Shown one piece after another: positions 50,180 through 59,028 of a stretch of DNA of 64,000 nt. Each line of letters begins with the position of its first letter. Position 1 is the first letter of the stretch. The stretch comes from Pseudomonadota bacterium (GTDB taxonomy: Bacteria; Pseudomonadota; Gammaproteobacteria; Burkholderiales; Burkholderiaceae_B), in NCBI GenBank assembly GCA_023423975.1, contig JAFAEO010000043.1, positions 1-64,000 of the forward strand, written 5' to 3'. A program made the position numbers and the translations under genes. The notes under the pieces were generated by a model. It ran no database searches and was not told the DNA's origin. It was given only the letters and a program-made list of their open reading frames with translations.

Positions 50180-51631
50180 ATGCAAATATTCAATACCCTT
50201 TCCCGCGCCAAAGCGCCTTTTGTTACGGTAGAGCCCGGCAAAGTGCGGATGTACGTGTGCGGCATGACGGTCTATGATTTCTGCCATCTGGGCCATGCCC
50301 GTATGCTGGTCAGCTTCGATGTGGTTCAGCGCTGGCTTCGTCAAAGTGGCTATGAGGTCGACTACGTACGCAATATCACTGATATTGACGACAAAATCAT
50401 CAATAAGGCAGTATCACTGAACCAGCCTTTACATGCGGTTACGTCTTTCTATACCGATGCCATGCATGCCGATGAACGGGCGCTGAACGTGCAGCCTCCC
50501 GATCGGGAGCCGCGCGCCACCATGCACATCCCGGGTATGCTGCAAATTATCAAGGACTTGCAGGACAAGGACCTGGCGTATCAGACCCCCGATGGCGACG
50601 TTAACTATGCGGTACGCAGTTTTCCCGGATACGGCAAGTTATCGGGTAAAGTGCTGGATGATCTGCGCGCGGGCAACCGCGTTGCCGTTTCCGACGGCAA
50701 GCGTGATCCGTTCGATTTCGTTCTGTGGAAACAGGCCAAACCCAACGAACCCGAAGACTCCATCTGGGATTCGCCTTTCGGGCGCGGTCGTCCAGGCTGG
50801 CACATTGAATGTTCGGCCATGAGCAGGGAGCTGCTTGGTCAGCCTCTGGATATCCATGGCGGTGGTCCTGATTTGAAGTTTCCCCATCATGAAAACGAAA
50901 TTGCGCAGTCTGAAGGCGCTTACGGCGGTACGCTGGCCAATTGGTGGATGCATTGTGGCCCGCTGATGGTGGATGATGAAAAAATGTCCAAATCACTGGG
51001 CAATTTCAGGACAATCCGTGATACTGTCAGCTCTGAGCCCGATAGTGCATCGGCTGATTACCAAATCAACACACGCGAAGCGGAGATGCTGCGGTTTTTT
51101 GTGGTGCGCAACCATTACCGCAGCCCGCAAAATTTTACGCCGGACAACCTGTACAATGCACAGGCGGCCCTGGATCGAATTTATCAGACGTTCAACAATA
51201 CCGGGGTGACCGATACAGCATCCATTGACTGGTCGCTGGATTTTGAACAGGCATTCAAAGCCGCCATGGATGACGACTTCAATACAGCGGTGGCCATTGC
51301 CGTCCTGTTTGACATGGTTACAGAAGCAAACCGGCGCAACAGTGCCACGCTCAGCGGCCGGATCCGGGCACTGGGCGGGGTATTGGGCTTGTTGCAACAG
51401 GATCCGCAACATTACCTGCAGTCGCCGACACGCTATATTAAGCGCGAAGGTCAGGCTGTTGCCGCAACGGCCTTGAGCGAGTCCGAGATCGAAGCATTGA
51501 TCGAGCAGCGTCGCCAGGCCAAGCAGGACCGTGATTTCGGCAAGGCCGACCAGATTCGTGCACAGCTCAAGGAGCAGGGCGTGGAGCTTGAGGATAAACC
51601 AGGTGGCCTGACGCAATGGCGTCGCGCCTGA
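50180..51631 (+). CDS. cysS: cysteinyl-tRNA synthetase
   Basis: A class I aminoacyl-tRNA synthetase charging tRNA-Cys, 483 residues. The HIGH-type motif is HLGHAR near residue 36 and the KMSKS motif is EKMSKSLGN near residue 268. Zinc ligands are visible: Cys in YVCGMTVYD, Cys in GWHIECSAMS, and His-Glu in HHENEIAQSE. The C-terminal anticodon helices end in RAQLKEQGVELEDKPGG. I start at ATG 50180 (MQIFNTLSR), the conserved N-terminus, though no good ribosome site is visible; the frame stays open from 50081. Confidence 0.97.
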   Translation: MQIFNTLSRAKAPFVTVEPGKVRMYVCGMTVYDFCHLGHARMLVSFDVVQRWLRQSGYEVDYVRNITDIDDKIINKAVSLNQPLHAVTSFYTDAMHADERALNVQPPDREPRATMHIPGMLQIIKDLQDKDLAYQTPDGDVNYAVRSFPGYGKLSGKVLDDLRAGNRVAVSDGKRDPFDFVLWKQAKPNEPEDSIWDSPFGRGRPGWHIECSAMSRELLGQPLDIHGGGPDLKFPHHENEIAQSEGAYGGTLANWWMHCGPLMVDDEKMSKSLGNFRTIRDTVSSEPDSASADYQINTREAEMLRFFVVRNHYRSPQNFTPDNLYNAQAALDRIYQTFNNTGVTDTASIDWSLDFEQAFKAAMDDDFNTAVAIAVLFDMVTEANRRNSATLSGRIRALGGVLGLLQQDPQHYLQSPTRYIKREGQAVAATALSESEIEALIEQRRQAKQDRDFGKADQIRAQLKEQGVELEDKPGGLTQWRRA

Positions 51632-51642
51632 TAGGGGAAGAC

Positions 51643-52266
51643 ATGTCATCTGCAGCACCTGCGCCGGTAAAGCCTGAATATTGGGATGAGGCCGTTACAT
51701 TTCTGATCAAGAAAGATCGCATTCTTCGTAAAATCATCCCGGCCAATCCCGATTTATGGCTGGCGACCAACAAAACGGCCTTTGTCACATTGGCGCGAGC
51801 CATTATCGGCCAGCAGATTTCGTCCAAGACGGCAGACCTGCACTGGAAAAATTTCATACAGCTTTGCGGTCATCGGCCATCGCCGGCCACTGTTCTTGAA
51901 TACAATGTGGCCCAATGGCGGGAAGCGGGGTTGTCCAAGCGAAAAACCGAATACATTCTGGATTTGGCGAATCATTTCAACGAGCGTAAAGTAAATCCGC
52001 TGAAATGGTCTAAAATGGACGACGAAGACATCATTACCGAATTATGTGCAATCCGGGGCATCAGCCGCTGGACGGCCGAAATGTTCCTGATTTTTAATTT
52101 GCACAGACCAGATATTTTGCCAATCGATGATCCGGGCCTGCTCAAGGCAATCTCGGAGCACTATTTCAGCGGCGAACCGGTATCGCGGTACGAGGTACGT
52201 GAAGTAGCGCAATCGTGGCAACCGTGGCGAACAGTGGCGACATGGTACTTATGGCGCAGCCTGTAA
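51643..52266 (+). CDS. DNA-3-methyladenine glycosylase II / AlkA-like
   Basis: A 207-residue HhH-GPD base-excision glycosylase that removes alkylated purines. TLARAIIGQQISSKTADLHWKNF is the helical start. The helix-hairpin-helix is ELCAIRGISRWTAEMFLIF, about residues 131-149, and the catalytic Asp is in LPIDDPGLLKAI, about residue 158. WQPWRTVATWYLWRSL ends the fold. The start is ATG 51643, with GGGGAAG closely upstream; an ATG at 51616 within cysS is possible. The gene overlaps or follows cysS by 11 nt. It is shorter than E. coli AlkA (282), lacking its N-terminal domain. Confidence 0.9.
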   Translation: MSSAAPAPVKPEYWDEAVTFLIKKDRILRKIIPANPDLWLATNKTAFVTLARAIIGQQISSKTADLHWKNFIQLCGHRPSPATVLEYNVAQWREAGLSKRKTEYILDLANHFNERKVNPLKWSKMDDEDIITELCAIRGISRWTAEMFLIFNLHRPDILPIDDPGLLKAISEHYFSGEPVSRYEVREVAQSWQPWRTVATWYLWRSL

Positions 52267-52312
52267 AGGCGCGGCCGGGTACACGTGAACAACCATTCAT
52301 GACAAGATAACT

Positions 52313-53272
52313 ATGAAATTTACTTTTTTAGAATTTGAAGGACCTATAGCAGAGCTCGAGCAAAAGATCGAGCAGTTGCGCCATGTTTCCTCTGATTCAG
52401 CAGTCGATATTTCCGAAGAAATCACCAAACTGCAGCAAAAAAGCGAGAGTCTGACCAACAGTATCTATTCCAAACTCACGCCCTGGCAGACTGCACTGGT
52501 TGCCAGGCATCCGCAAAGACCTTATACCATGGACTATGTCCGTGAAATCTTTACCGATTTTCACGAACTGCATGGCGATCGCATGTATGAAGACGATCTG
52601 TCCATCGTGGGGGGGCTGGCCCGATTTTCTGGCGAGGCCTGCATGGTGATCGGCCATCAGAAAGGGCGCGACACCAAAGAGCGCGCCAAGCGCAATTTTG
52701 GCATGCCACGCCCCGAAGGCTATCGCAAGGCGCTGCGCTTGATGCGTCTGGCAGAAAAATTCCAGTTGCCGGTATTCACTTTTGTGGATACCCCGGGTGC
52801 TTATCCGGGTATTGGCGCCGAAGAGCGCGGGCAGTCTGAAGCCATTGGGCACAACCTGTACGCCATGGCAGAACTGCGGGTCCCCATTATTTCCACGATT
52901 ATCGGCGAAGGCGGCTCGGGTGGCGCGCTTGCGATTGCAGTGGGTGACGTAGTGCAGATGCTGCAATACTCCACTTATGGCGTCATTTCCCCCGAAGGGT
53001 GTGCCTCCATTCTGTGGCGTAGTGCCGACAAGGCCCCTGTTGCGGCCGAAGCGCTGGGCATTACCGCGCCGCGGCTGCTGGATCTGGGTCTGATTGATAA
53101 AGTGGTGCCTGAGCCGGTGGGCGGGGCGCAACGCGATGCCGTGAGCATGGCCAAAACCCTGAAACGGTCGCTTTCCGAAGCGCTGCGGCAGGTCTCGGGC
53201 ATGGACGTTGACGAGCTTCTGGACAAAAGGCTGGAGCGACTCATGTCTTATGGTCGTGTCCAGGATAAATAA
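52313..53272 (+). CDS. accA: acetyl-CoA carboxylase carboxyltransferase subunit alpha
   Basis: The alpha subunit of the carboxyltransferase component of acetyl-CoA carboxylase, 319 residues as in E. coli. It begins FLEFEGPIAELEQKIEQL and includes the CoA and biotin site segments PEGYRKALRLMRLAEKFQLPVFTFVDTPGAYPG and GEGGSGGALAIAVGD. Near the end, YGVISPEGCASILWRSADKAPVAAEALG is conserved. The start ATG at 52313 has a weak site; the frame extends no further. It is 46 bp after the glycosylase gene and overlaps tilS by about 23 nt. Confidence 0.97.
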   Translation: MKFTFLEFEGPIAELEQKIEQLRHVSSDSAVDISEEITKLQQKSESLTNSIYSKLTPWQTALVARHPQRPYTMDYVREIFTDFHELHGDRMYEDDLSIVGGLARFSGEACMVIGHQKGRDTKERAKRNFGMPRPEGYRKALRLMRLAEKFQLPVFTFVDTPGAYPGIGAEERGQSEAIGHNLYAMAELRVPIISTIIGEGGSGGALAIAVGDVVQMLQYSTYGVISPEGCASILWRSADKAPVAAEALGITAPRLLDLGLIDKVVPEPVGGAQRDAVSMAKTLKRSLSEALRQVSGMDVDELLDKRLERLMSYGRVQDK

Positions 53273-54299
53273 TTCTTTCTTGCAGCAGCCGGGCTGGCTT
53301 GCAGATACTACGCTTCTTGCGTCCTTGCATGCCGTTCTTGGCACGATAGACGCAAGCAATATTGCAATTGGGGTAAGCGGTGGCGCCGATTCGGCCATGC
53401 TGCTGGTTGCTGCCAGCCAGATTGCCGCGCAGCATCAAAAAACCATCCACGCTGTTCACATACACCACGGGCTGGTGGCCACGGCTGACGCCTGGGCTGC
53501 GCATACGGCGCAACTGGCGCAGCAGGTTGGCGTGGCTTTTCATTTTCTGCCGGTGCAGGTCGCATCGGACACCGGCAAGGGTATTGAAGCGGCGGCCCGG
53601 CTGGCGCGCTACAACGCGTTTGAACGTTGGTCAGTAAATCACGATTGCCATCATATGCTGCTTGCCCATCATCGGGACGACCAGGCCGAAACCATGCTGC
53701 TGCGTCTGTTGCGCGGGGCCGGCGTGCAGGGAATGTCAGGCATGGCGGCCCAGACCCGGCGCGGGACCCTGCAGTTATACCGCCCTTGGCTGGACGTGGG
53801 GCGCAGCCGGATTCTGGAAGCCGCTGCCCGCTATGAAACACAGACAGGCTGGATACCCGTGCAGGACCCGACCAATCGGGATGAAAAATACACCCGGGCT
53901 GCCGTGCGCACCCTGCTTACGCCCGTTCTGAATAAGCGCTGGCCCCAATGGCAAGGGAACCTGTTGCGCCATGCGCGCGTGATGGCAGAAAGCAGCCTGT
54001 TGTTGCAAGACTTGGGTGATATGGATTTGCAGTATTGTCTGCTCACTGAAGACGGGCTTGGCTTTTCTCTGATCCGCTGGCGTGAGTTGCCGCAACATCG
54101 TCAGGCTAATGTGCTGCGCCAGTGGCTGCGCCGCCTGCATATTGCCATGCCTACCGAAGCGCGACTGAATCAGTGGTTGCAGCAATTGCGTCAAGTGCAT
54201 GCGCTGGGACATGATCGCAATATTCTGCTCAAGCACCAAGGCTGCCATATTGTTTGCCGGCGCGGCCAGGTGCAGGTGCTTCTGGACCCAGTGGATTGA
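53250..54299 (+). CDS. tilS: tRNA(Ile)-lysidine synthase
   Basis: An N-type ATP pyrophosphatase that converts C34 of tRNA-Ile(CAU) to lysidine. The PP-loop is GVSGGADSAMLL near residue 30; HHGLVATADAWAAH, LLAHHRDDQAETMLLRLLRGAG and RPWLDVGRSRI are the other family motifs. It has 349 residues from ATG 53250, a normal length. That ATG overlaps the last codons of accA; GTG 53256 is an alternative. Both lie in accA, so translation is coupled. In related genera accA-tilS is followed by lysC; here no such gene follows. Confidence 0.94.
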   Translation: MVVSRINNSFLQQPGWLADTTLLASLHAVLGTIDASNIAIGVSGGADSAMLLVAASQIAAQHQKTIHAVHIHHGLVATADAWAAHTAQLAQQVGVAFHFLPVQVASDTGKGIEAAARLARYNAFERWSVNHDCHHMLLAHHRDDQAETMLLRLLRGAGVQGMSGMAAQTRRGTLQLYRPWLDVGRSRILEAAARYETQTGWIPVQDPTNRDEKYTRAAVRTLLTPVLNKRWPQWQGNLLRHARVMAESSLLLQDLGDMDLQYCLLTEDGLGFSLIRWRELPQHRQANVLRQWLRRLHIAMPTEARLNQWLQQLRQVHALGHDRNILLKHQGCHIVCRRGQVQVLLDPVD

Positions 54300-54712
54300 T
54301 CGATCCTGTTTGGCGGCGCCTGATCCGAGGTGGTCTGCCGGCAAAGACAAGAAAACGTATAAAAAAATAAATTCCCCCTGGTGAACCGTTGTACCAAGCC
54401 ACGTTGCACAGACAGTGCCCGTTGCCGATTCGTGGCCCGGTTTGTATGAAACAATCCGCGTTTTCCTCCCGCCCGCAATGTGCGCGCAATAACGGGACAT
54501 CTGCCGTATTCACCCGCTTGCGAGCCAGTAAGCCGGGCAATCAGACTGCAGTGTGTTTCTGCTGCCAGTCAGATGTGTCAATACTTTTCAAAATGAACAG
54601 ACGGATTTTTTTGTGGCTATATTGGCTCAGAACGCGGCTTTTTTAGTCGTGTCTGCAGAAGTGTCAATTTGAAATTTCTGCCCGATTCCTGAAATAAGCA
54701 CAAGGTGAAATC
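54300..54712. other. intergenic, no gene seen
   Basis: 413 bp between tilS and the PepSY gene. An 85-codon frame (54389-54646) is Cys/Arg-rich without a ribosome site, so I take it as chance. A run of A with AAATTC near 54360 is A+T-rich. The promoter of the PepSY gene should lie at the right end, but I could not fix hexamers. Confidence 0.4.
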
Positions 54713-55039
54713 ATGAAAAAAATATTAACTGCTGGCATGCTTGGTCTGCTGATGGCAGTCGCGCCTGCGACCGGGGCCCTGGCGTATCAGGGTGGGCAGC
54801 GCGGCGACGTTTCCCCTGCACAGGCGATGCGTATTGCCGAAAGGGCGGTGGGCGGCCAGGCCTATAAAGTCGAACCCGACCATTATCGGGGGCGGCGCGC
54901 GTACAGCGTCGATGTCAGAAAGGCCAGAAGGGTGGTACAGGTAGATGTGGACGCGCGCAATGGAAAAATCCTGCATATGGAACGTCATAGTCGTCGTGGA
55001 CCTGTCGAGCAACATCCGCGGGCATACCATCATCGTTGA
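54713..55039 (+). CDS. small periplasmic PepSY-like protein
   Basis: A 108-residue protein with a Sec signal (KKILTAGMLGLLMAVAPATGALA). A PepSY-type domain follows: DVSPAQAMRIAERAVGGQAYKVEPDHYRGRRAYSVDV, then VVQVDVDARNGKILHMERHSR. The order of an early helix, strand, and the D-x-N-G-x-I turn is that of the family, which inhibits peptidases or binds envelope partners. It is strongly basic (Arg, His) with a C-terminal HHR. AAGGTGA lies 6 nt before the ATG. It stands alone; target unknown. Confidence 0.83.
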   Translation: MKKILTAGMLGLLMAVAPATGALAYQGGQRGDVSPAQAMRIAERAVGGQAYKVEPDHYRGRRAYSVDVRKARRVVQVDVDARNGKILHMERHSRRGPVEQHPRAYHHR

Positions 55040-55602
55040 GCCGGCAGTGTCTTGTCACGTCACGTCATGTGTGCCGCATCGCGCCGAACCGTGCCTTGCT
55101 GCATGGCATGGCGGGATTAATCACAAATGAAATTGCGGCGTTCGCTTTACGCAATCAAATCGCATCCATTACAAATGAATTTGAGCTTAGCAAGCGAATC
55201 GCCATGTTGCAACTGCATCATTACATCATTGTTGACTGTGCAATACACGGCATGGTTGCTGTCATGAGCTTACGCTAATCTGAATATTTCAGCCCCAAAG
55301 GGCAGGCATTCTGGCACGGCGTGGCTCTGTTGTAGCAACATTATTGCAATTGTGTATCGATGTGTATTTTTGTCGTAACCCGGCATATTGGGTAAGTACT
55401 TGATTTAACTTTATTTGTATGCGGGCCGTGCACTCCTGGCCTCATGAGGGCAAACCAACTGGTTCTATACCGACTATTTCACTTGTACTAATATAAAAAA
55501 AGATATTGCCCTGCCTGTTGCATGCCGGTCATGCCGGCCCACATGTAGCGACGGCTCGTAGCTGCGCTGTGTGGCGCGCTAGTGATACAACAAGGAAGAG
55601 AC
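55040..55602. other. intergenic, no gene seen
   Basis: 563 bp before sorA. An 80-codon frame (55036-55278) has no ribosome site. A loosely repeated TACAAATGAA/TCACAAATGAA occurs near 55125 and 55170. The segment 55480-55500 (TACTAATATAAAAAAAG) is A+T-rich and may hold the sorA promoter. Nothing else is evident. Confidence 0.4.
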
Positions 55603-56841
55603 ATGCAAGACCCAAACCGCTCTCATGCTGCGCGACGGCGCTTTCTGAAATCTGTCGGCTATACAGGCATCGGATTATGGTCCGGCCTGGCGCTGTCTCC
55701 GGCATTTGCCGCGGGCAAGGACACCATCACATTGCCCTTTGGCAATGGCGAGCGTGTACTTGAAGCCTTCCCCGGCAAACGCCCGCTTATCGTTCTGACC
55801 AATCGTCCCCCGCAGTTGGAGACGCCATTTTCAGTTTTCAACGACGGCCTGATTACGCCGAATGATGCTTTTTTTGTGCGTTATCACTGGAGCGGTATTC
55901 CCACAGAAGTCAACTTGGAAAGTTTTCGACTGAAGGTGCATGGCTCGGTCAGCAAGCCGCTGGAGCTGACGCTGGATGAATTAAAGAAACTGCCCAACAA
56001 GCAAATCACTGCGGTACATCAGTGTTCCGGTAATAGCCGCGGTTTTTTTGAACCGCGCATAAACGGCGGTCAATTGGGCCATGGCGCGATGGGCAATGCC
56101 AAGTGGAGAGGCGTCGCCCTGAAAGACGTGCTTGAACTTGCCGGTGTTGCGGGCTCGGCCAAACAGGTGGCCTTTAACGGACTGGACCATCCGCCCGTGC
56201 CTGACGGGCCCGATTTTATCAAGGCATTGGACATTGATCATGGCATGGATGGCGAGGTCATGCTGGCATGGTCAATGAACGATGAAGACCTGCCCTTGCT
56301 CAATGGCTATCCATTACGTCTGGTTGTGCCTGGCTACTTCGGCACTTATTGGGTCAAGCATTTGAATGACATCCACGTTATGGACGACGTCTTTGATGGC
56401 TTCTGGATGAGTAAGGCCTACCGTATTCCTGATAACGACTGTCATTGCGCAAAACCAGGTGAAGCACCAGGCAAAACGATTCCGATCGAAAGATTTTCGG
56501 TTGGTTCATTTATCACCAATGTGGCTGATGATACGCGGCTCACGGTAGGCAGACCGCTAGCCTTGCGAGGTATCGCGTTTGATGGCGGCGCGGGAATTAA
56601 ATCGGTACAACTATCTACCGATGGCGGCAGCAACTGGTCGGATGCCAAACTGGGTGAGCAAATCAGCAAGTATTCCTTTCGCGAATGGACTGGCCAGTTC
56701 ACGCCCCGGAAACCTGGCGAATTCAAGCTGATGGTTCGGGCGACCAACCAGAAAGGTGAAACCCAGCCCATGCAGGCCAATTGGAATCCGTCCGGCTATC
56801 GCATGAACCGTATTGAACAGATTCGTGTGATCGCAGCTTAG
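55603..56841 (+). CDS. sorA: sulfite dehydrogenase, molybdopterin subunit (SorA-like)
   Basis: A 412-residue sulfite-oxidase-family protein exported by Tat. RRRFLKSVG near residue 11 is the twin-arginine motif; a hydrophobic stretch and AFAAG follow. The molybdenum-ligating Cys is in HQCSGNSRGFF, about residue 141. Other landmarks are FFVRYHWSGIP, FNGLDHPPVPDGPDF, WSMNDEDLPLLNGYPLR and PGYFGTYWVKHL. The C-terminal Ig-like dimerisation domain has IKSVQLSTDGGSNWSDAKLG. With the c-type cytochrome gene that follows, it would oxidise sulfite to sulfate in the periplasm and reduce cytochrome c. The ATG at 55603 has AAGGAAGAG about 5 nt upstream. Confidence 0.93.
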   Translation: MQDPNRSHAARRRFLKSVGYTGIGLWSGLALSPAFAAGKDTITLPFGNGERVLEAFPGKRPLIVLTNRPPQLETPFSVFNDGLITPNDAFFVRYHWSGIPTEVNLESFRLKVHGSVSKPLELTLDELKKLPNKQITAVHQCSGNSRGFFEPRINGGQLGHGAMGNAKWRGVALKDVLELAGVAGSAKQVAFNGLDHPPVPDGPDFIKALDIDHGMDGEVMLAWSMNDEDLPLLNGYPLRLVVPGYFGTYWVKHLNDIHVMDDVFDGFWMSKAYRIPDNDCHCAKPGEAPGKTIPIERFSVGSFITNVADDTRLTVGRPLALRGIAFDGGAGIKSVQLSTDGGSNWSDAKLGEQISKYSFREWTGQFTPRKPGEFKLMVRATNQKGETQPMQANWNPSGYRMNRIEQIRVIAA

Positions 56842-56851
56842 GGAGCGGACA

Positions 56852-57262
56852 ATGAAATACTTATCTACACATAAACAGATGCTGCGCTGGATTGTACTGG
56901 GCTGTGCGTTGCTGCCCGTGGCCGCCATCGGTGCCGGCGTCGAATTTCCCCAGGAGGCAGGTGGCTACAAGAAAAGCGATTTGCCCGGCTATCAGATTGC
57001 CAATGGCCTGTGCCTGATGTGTCACTCATCTCAGTATGTATCGTCGCAGCCGCCGAAATCATCGCCAAAATACTGGAATGCCACCATTCACAAAATGAAA
57101 GACGTCTACAAGGCACCGTTGCAGGACGATATGATTCCTGCGGTGGTGGAGTATCTGAGCGTTGAGTATGGTGGCCAGGACCGCGCAGCAGCGCATGCCG
57201 ATTATGAAAAGGCCATGGCCGCATTGAAGAGTCCTGCAACGGCCGATACCAGCAAAAAATAG
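56852..57262 (+). CDS. sorB: sulfite dehydrogenase, cytochrome c subunit (SorB-like)
   Basis: A 136-residue monohaem c-type cytochrome. A signal (MLRWIVLGCALLPVAAIGAG) is followed by VEFPQEAGGYKKSDLPGY and a single haem-binding CLMCH, about residue 54. A Met for the sixth ligand may be in the KMKDVY segment, about residue 80. It begins 10 nt after sorA with GGAG just upstream. The pair forms the SorAB complex, where the cytochrome takes electrons from the molybdenum centre. It is small, as in known SorB. Confidence 0.92.
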   Translation: MKYLSTHKQMLRWIVLGCALLPVAAIGAGVEFPQEAGGYKKSDLPGYQIANGLCLMCHSSQYVSSQPPKSSPKYWNATIHKMKDVYKAPLQDDMIPAVVEYLSVEYGGQDRAAAHADYEKAMAALKSPATADTSKK

Positions 57263-57359
57263 CATTGCCAGCATCTTTCGCATGCGAATGTGGTAGAGTC
57301 AAAGCATGCTTGCACTTCACGAATGTGAGGCAGGCATCTTTTTTTACCCTGGCTCGTTT

Positions 57360-58049
57360 ATGTCCCATCCTGTTCTCTATTCTTTTCGACGCTGCCCATA
57401 CGCGATGCGCGCGCGGCTGGCCATCGCGGCAAGCGCGCAAACCTGCCAATTGCGTGAGATCGTTTTGCGCAACAAACCGGCAGCCATGCTGGCCGCCTCG
57501 CCAAAGGGAACTGTGCCGGTAATGATACTGCCAAGTGGGCAGGTGATTGAGCAAAGCTTGGATATCATGTTATGGGCCTTGCGCCAGCACGATCCATCTG
57601 GCTGGCTGACGCCGACAGCAAGTTCGCTGGCCGATATGCTGGCGCTCATTGAGTCTTGCGAACACGATTTCAAATGCCATCTTGACCGCTACAAATATCC
57701 GCAACGTTACGAACTGGGGCACGGCTTGCTGTATCGTGACAAAGCAGCAGCCTGGCTGTTGATGCTGGAGCGCCGGTTGGCCGATACCCCCTATCTTTCG
57801 GGCGCGCATTGCGCGCTTGCTGACATGGCCATTGCACCGTTTGTCAGGCAATTTGCGCATACTGATTTTGCCTGGTTTGAAGCGCAGGCCTGGTCGCATA
57901 TATTGCGCTGGCTTGAAAACTGGAAGCATTCAGCCCTCTTCGCGCAGGTGATGCATAAATATGCGCCATGGGAAGATGGGCAGGCGCCCGTGTTGTTTCC
58001 CCCGCCTATGCAGGTTGCGCTTGAGCGACCTGATATAGCCAATCCTTGA
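57360..58049 (+). CDS. glutathione S-transferase family protein
   Basis: A 229-residue thioredoxin-fold N-domain plus helical C-domain protein. It starts SHPVLYSFRRCPYAMRARLAIA with a CPYA motif, near residues 10-13, suggestive of a Cys-type GST or glutaredoxin-like activity. GTVPVMILPSGQVIEQSLDIMLWAL is the glutathione-binding cis-Pro and Glu-Ser stretch. CALADMAIAPFVRQFA is the C-domain cap. The start at 57360 gives the family N-terminus; a longer frame from 57306 is unlikely. The 3' end overlaps the convergent LysR gene by 44 nt. Confidence 0.88.
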   Translation: MSHPVLYSFRRCPYAMRARLAIAASAQTCQLREIVLRNKPAAMLAASPKGTVPVMILPSGQVIEQSLDIMLWALRQHDPSGWLTPTASSLADMLALIESCEHDFKCHLDRYKYPQRYELGHGLLYRDKAAAWLLMLERRLADTPYLSGAHCALADMAIAPFVRQFAHTDFAWFEAQAWSHILRWLENWKHSALFAQVMHKYAPWEDGQAPVLFPPPMQVALERPDIANP

Positions 58050-58902
58050 AGATACGAATTTTTGGCACCTGGCTTTCATTGGCGCGCCAGGACACCGTGT
58101 GGGTGACCACATCCATTTCTTTAAATACGCCTTTTCCCAGTTCGATCAGATCGCCGCGGGCCAACTCGCGCTCGGCCAGGCGGGTACTTTCCAGGGCCAC
58201 GCCCATACCGTCGGTTGCCGCCGACAGCGACATTGCGGCACGATCAAATGATGGCCGAGGTCGGGCCGGCAACCGAAGGTTGTTCAAGGTAAACCAGCTG
58301 GCCCAAGTCACGTTATTCAATTGTGAATCAATCAGAAGCAGTTTTTTTATCAATGCCACCGCGTCTGCGCCGGGTTCAATCAGCGAGGGCGAGCACAAGG
58401 GCACATTTCTCTCGGTGCCGAGCGGCTCGTTCACAATGCCGGCACGTTCTATGATCGTGCCATAACAAATCGAAATGTCCAGCTCGCGCATGCGAACCAG
58501 GTCCACCTGTTCCGACCCGGTTGTCAGGCGAATCGTAATATCGGGATGCGCTTTCATAAATTGCGGCAACTTGGGCCCCAGCCATTTGACTGCCAGGCTG
58601 GGAGCGCAATAGAGTGCCAGCACCTGCGCCTTGGGTGCGAGCGACACTTCGGCACAGGCGGCTTCGATAACATCAAATATTCTTGAAAGACTCTCCAGAA
58701 ACCGCTGGCCTTCGAGCGTGAGCTCGACACGCCGGTTGCGCCTGATAAAGAGTGCGCAGCCAAAATAGTCTTCAAGCTTGCGGACCTGATGGCTGATTGC
58801 TGACTGGGTCAGATGCAATTCCTGTGCGGCCAGAGTGAAGCTTTTTAAGCGGGCTGCCGACTCAAAGGCGCGTAGCAATGTGAAGTGCGGGATGTTTCTC
58901 AT
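58006..58902 (-). CDS. LysR-family regulator, GcvA-like
   Basis: A LysR-type regulator of 298 residues from the ATG at 58902 (MRNIPHFTLLRAFESAARLKSFTLAAQELHLTQSAISHQVRKLED). The helix-turn-helix is within residues 18-41 (FTLAAQELHLTQSAISHQVR), and the effector domain follows from AQVLALYC. The pattern PRNIPHF-x-LLRAFE is typical of the GcvA subgroup. In-frame ATGs at 58911 and 58959 are alternatives. It is divergent from the class II aldolase gene at 59029. A 17-bp palindrome at 58916-58932, just upstream of its start, is its probable site. Its 3' end overlaps the convergent GST gene. Confidence 0.88.
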   Translation of the reverse strand: MRNIPHFTLLRAFESAARLKSFTLAAQELHLTQSAISHQVRKLEDYFGCALFIRRNRRVELTLEGQRFLESLSRIFDVIEAACAEVSLAPKAQVLALYCAPSLAVKWLGPKLPQFMKAHPDITIRLTTGSEQVDLVRMRELDISICYGTIIERAGIVNEPLGTERNVPLCSPSLIEPGADAVALIKKLLLIDSQLNNVTWASWFTLNNLRLPARPRPSFDRAAMSLSAATDGMGVALESTRLAERELARGDLIELGKGVFKEMDVVTHTVSWRANESQVPKIRIFKDWLYQVAQAQPA

Positions 58903-58915
58903 ATTTGTCATTATC

Positions 58916-58932
58916 CATGAATCACATTCATG
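58916..58932. promoter_or_regulatory. LysR-type operator palindrome
   Basis: CATGAAT-CAC-ATTCATG is a perfect 7+3+7 inverted repeat and contains the T-N11-A core of LysR boxes. It lies 14 nt upstream of the LysR start and about 97 nt before the aldolase gene. A third CATGAA half-site lies just to its right (near 58938), as in the activation site of many LysR promoters. Confidence 0.7.
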
Positions 58933-59028
58933 ATTCCATGAAGAACTATCGTTTGTCAAGGGGGCAGCTGCGTGGGACGATGAGGACGTTCAAAGTTCAT
59001 CTATAGAGTATTTAACAGGAGAAAACGC

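Noticed and set aside
54389..54646. 85-codon frame after tilS
   Set aside because: Cys/Arg-rich, no start signal, no conservation cue.
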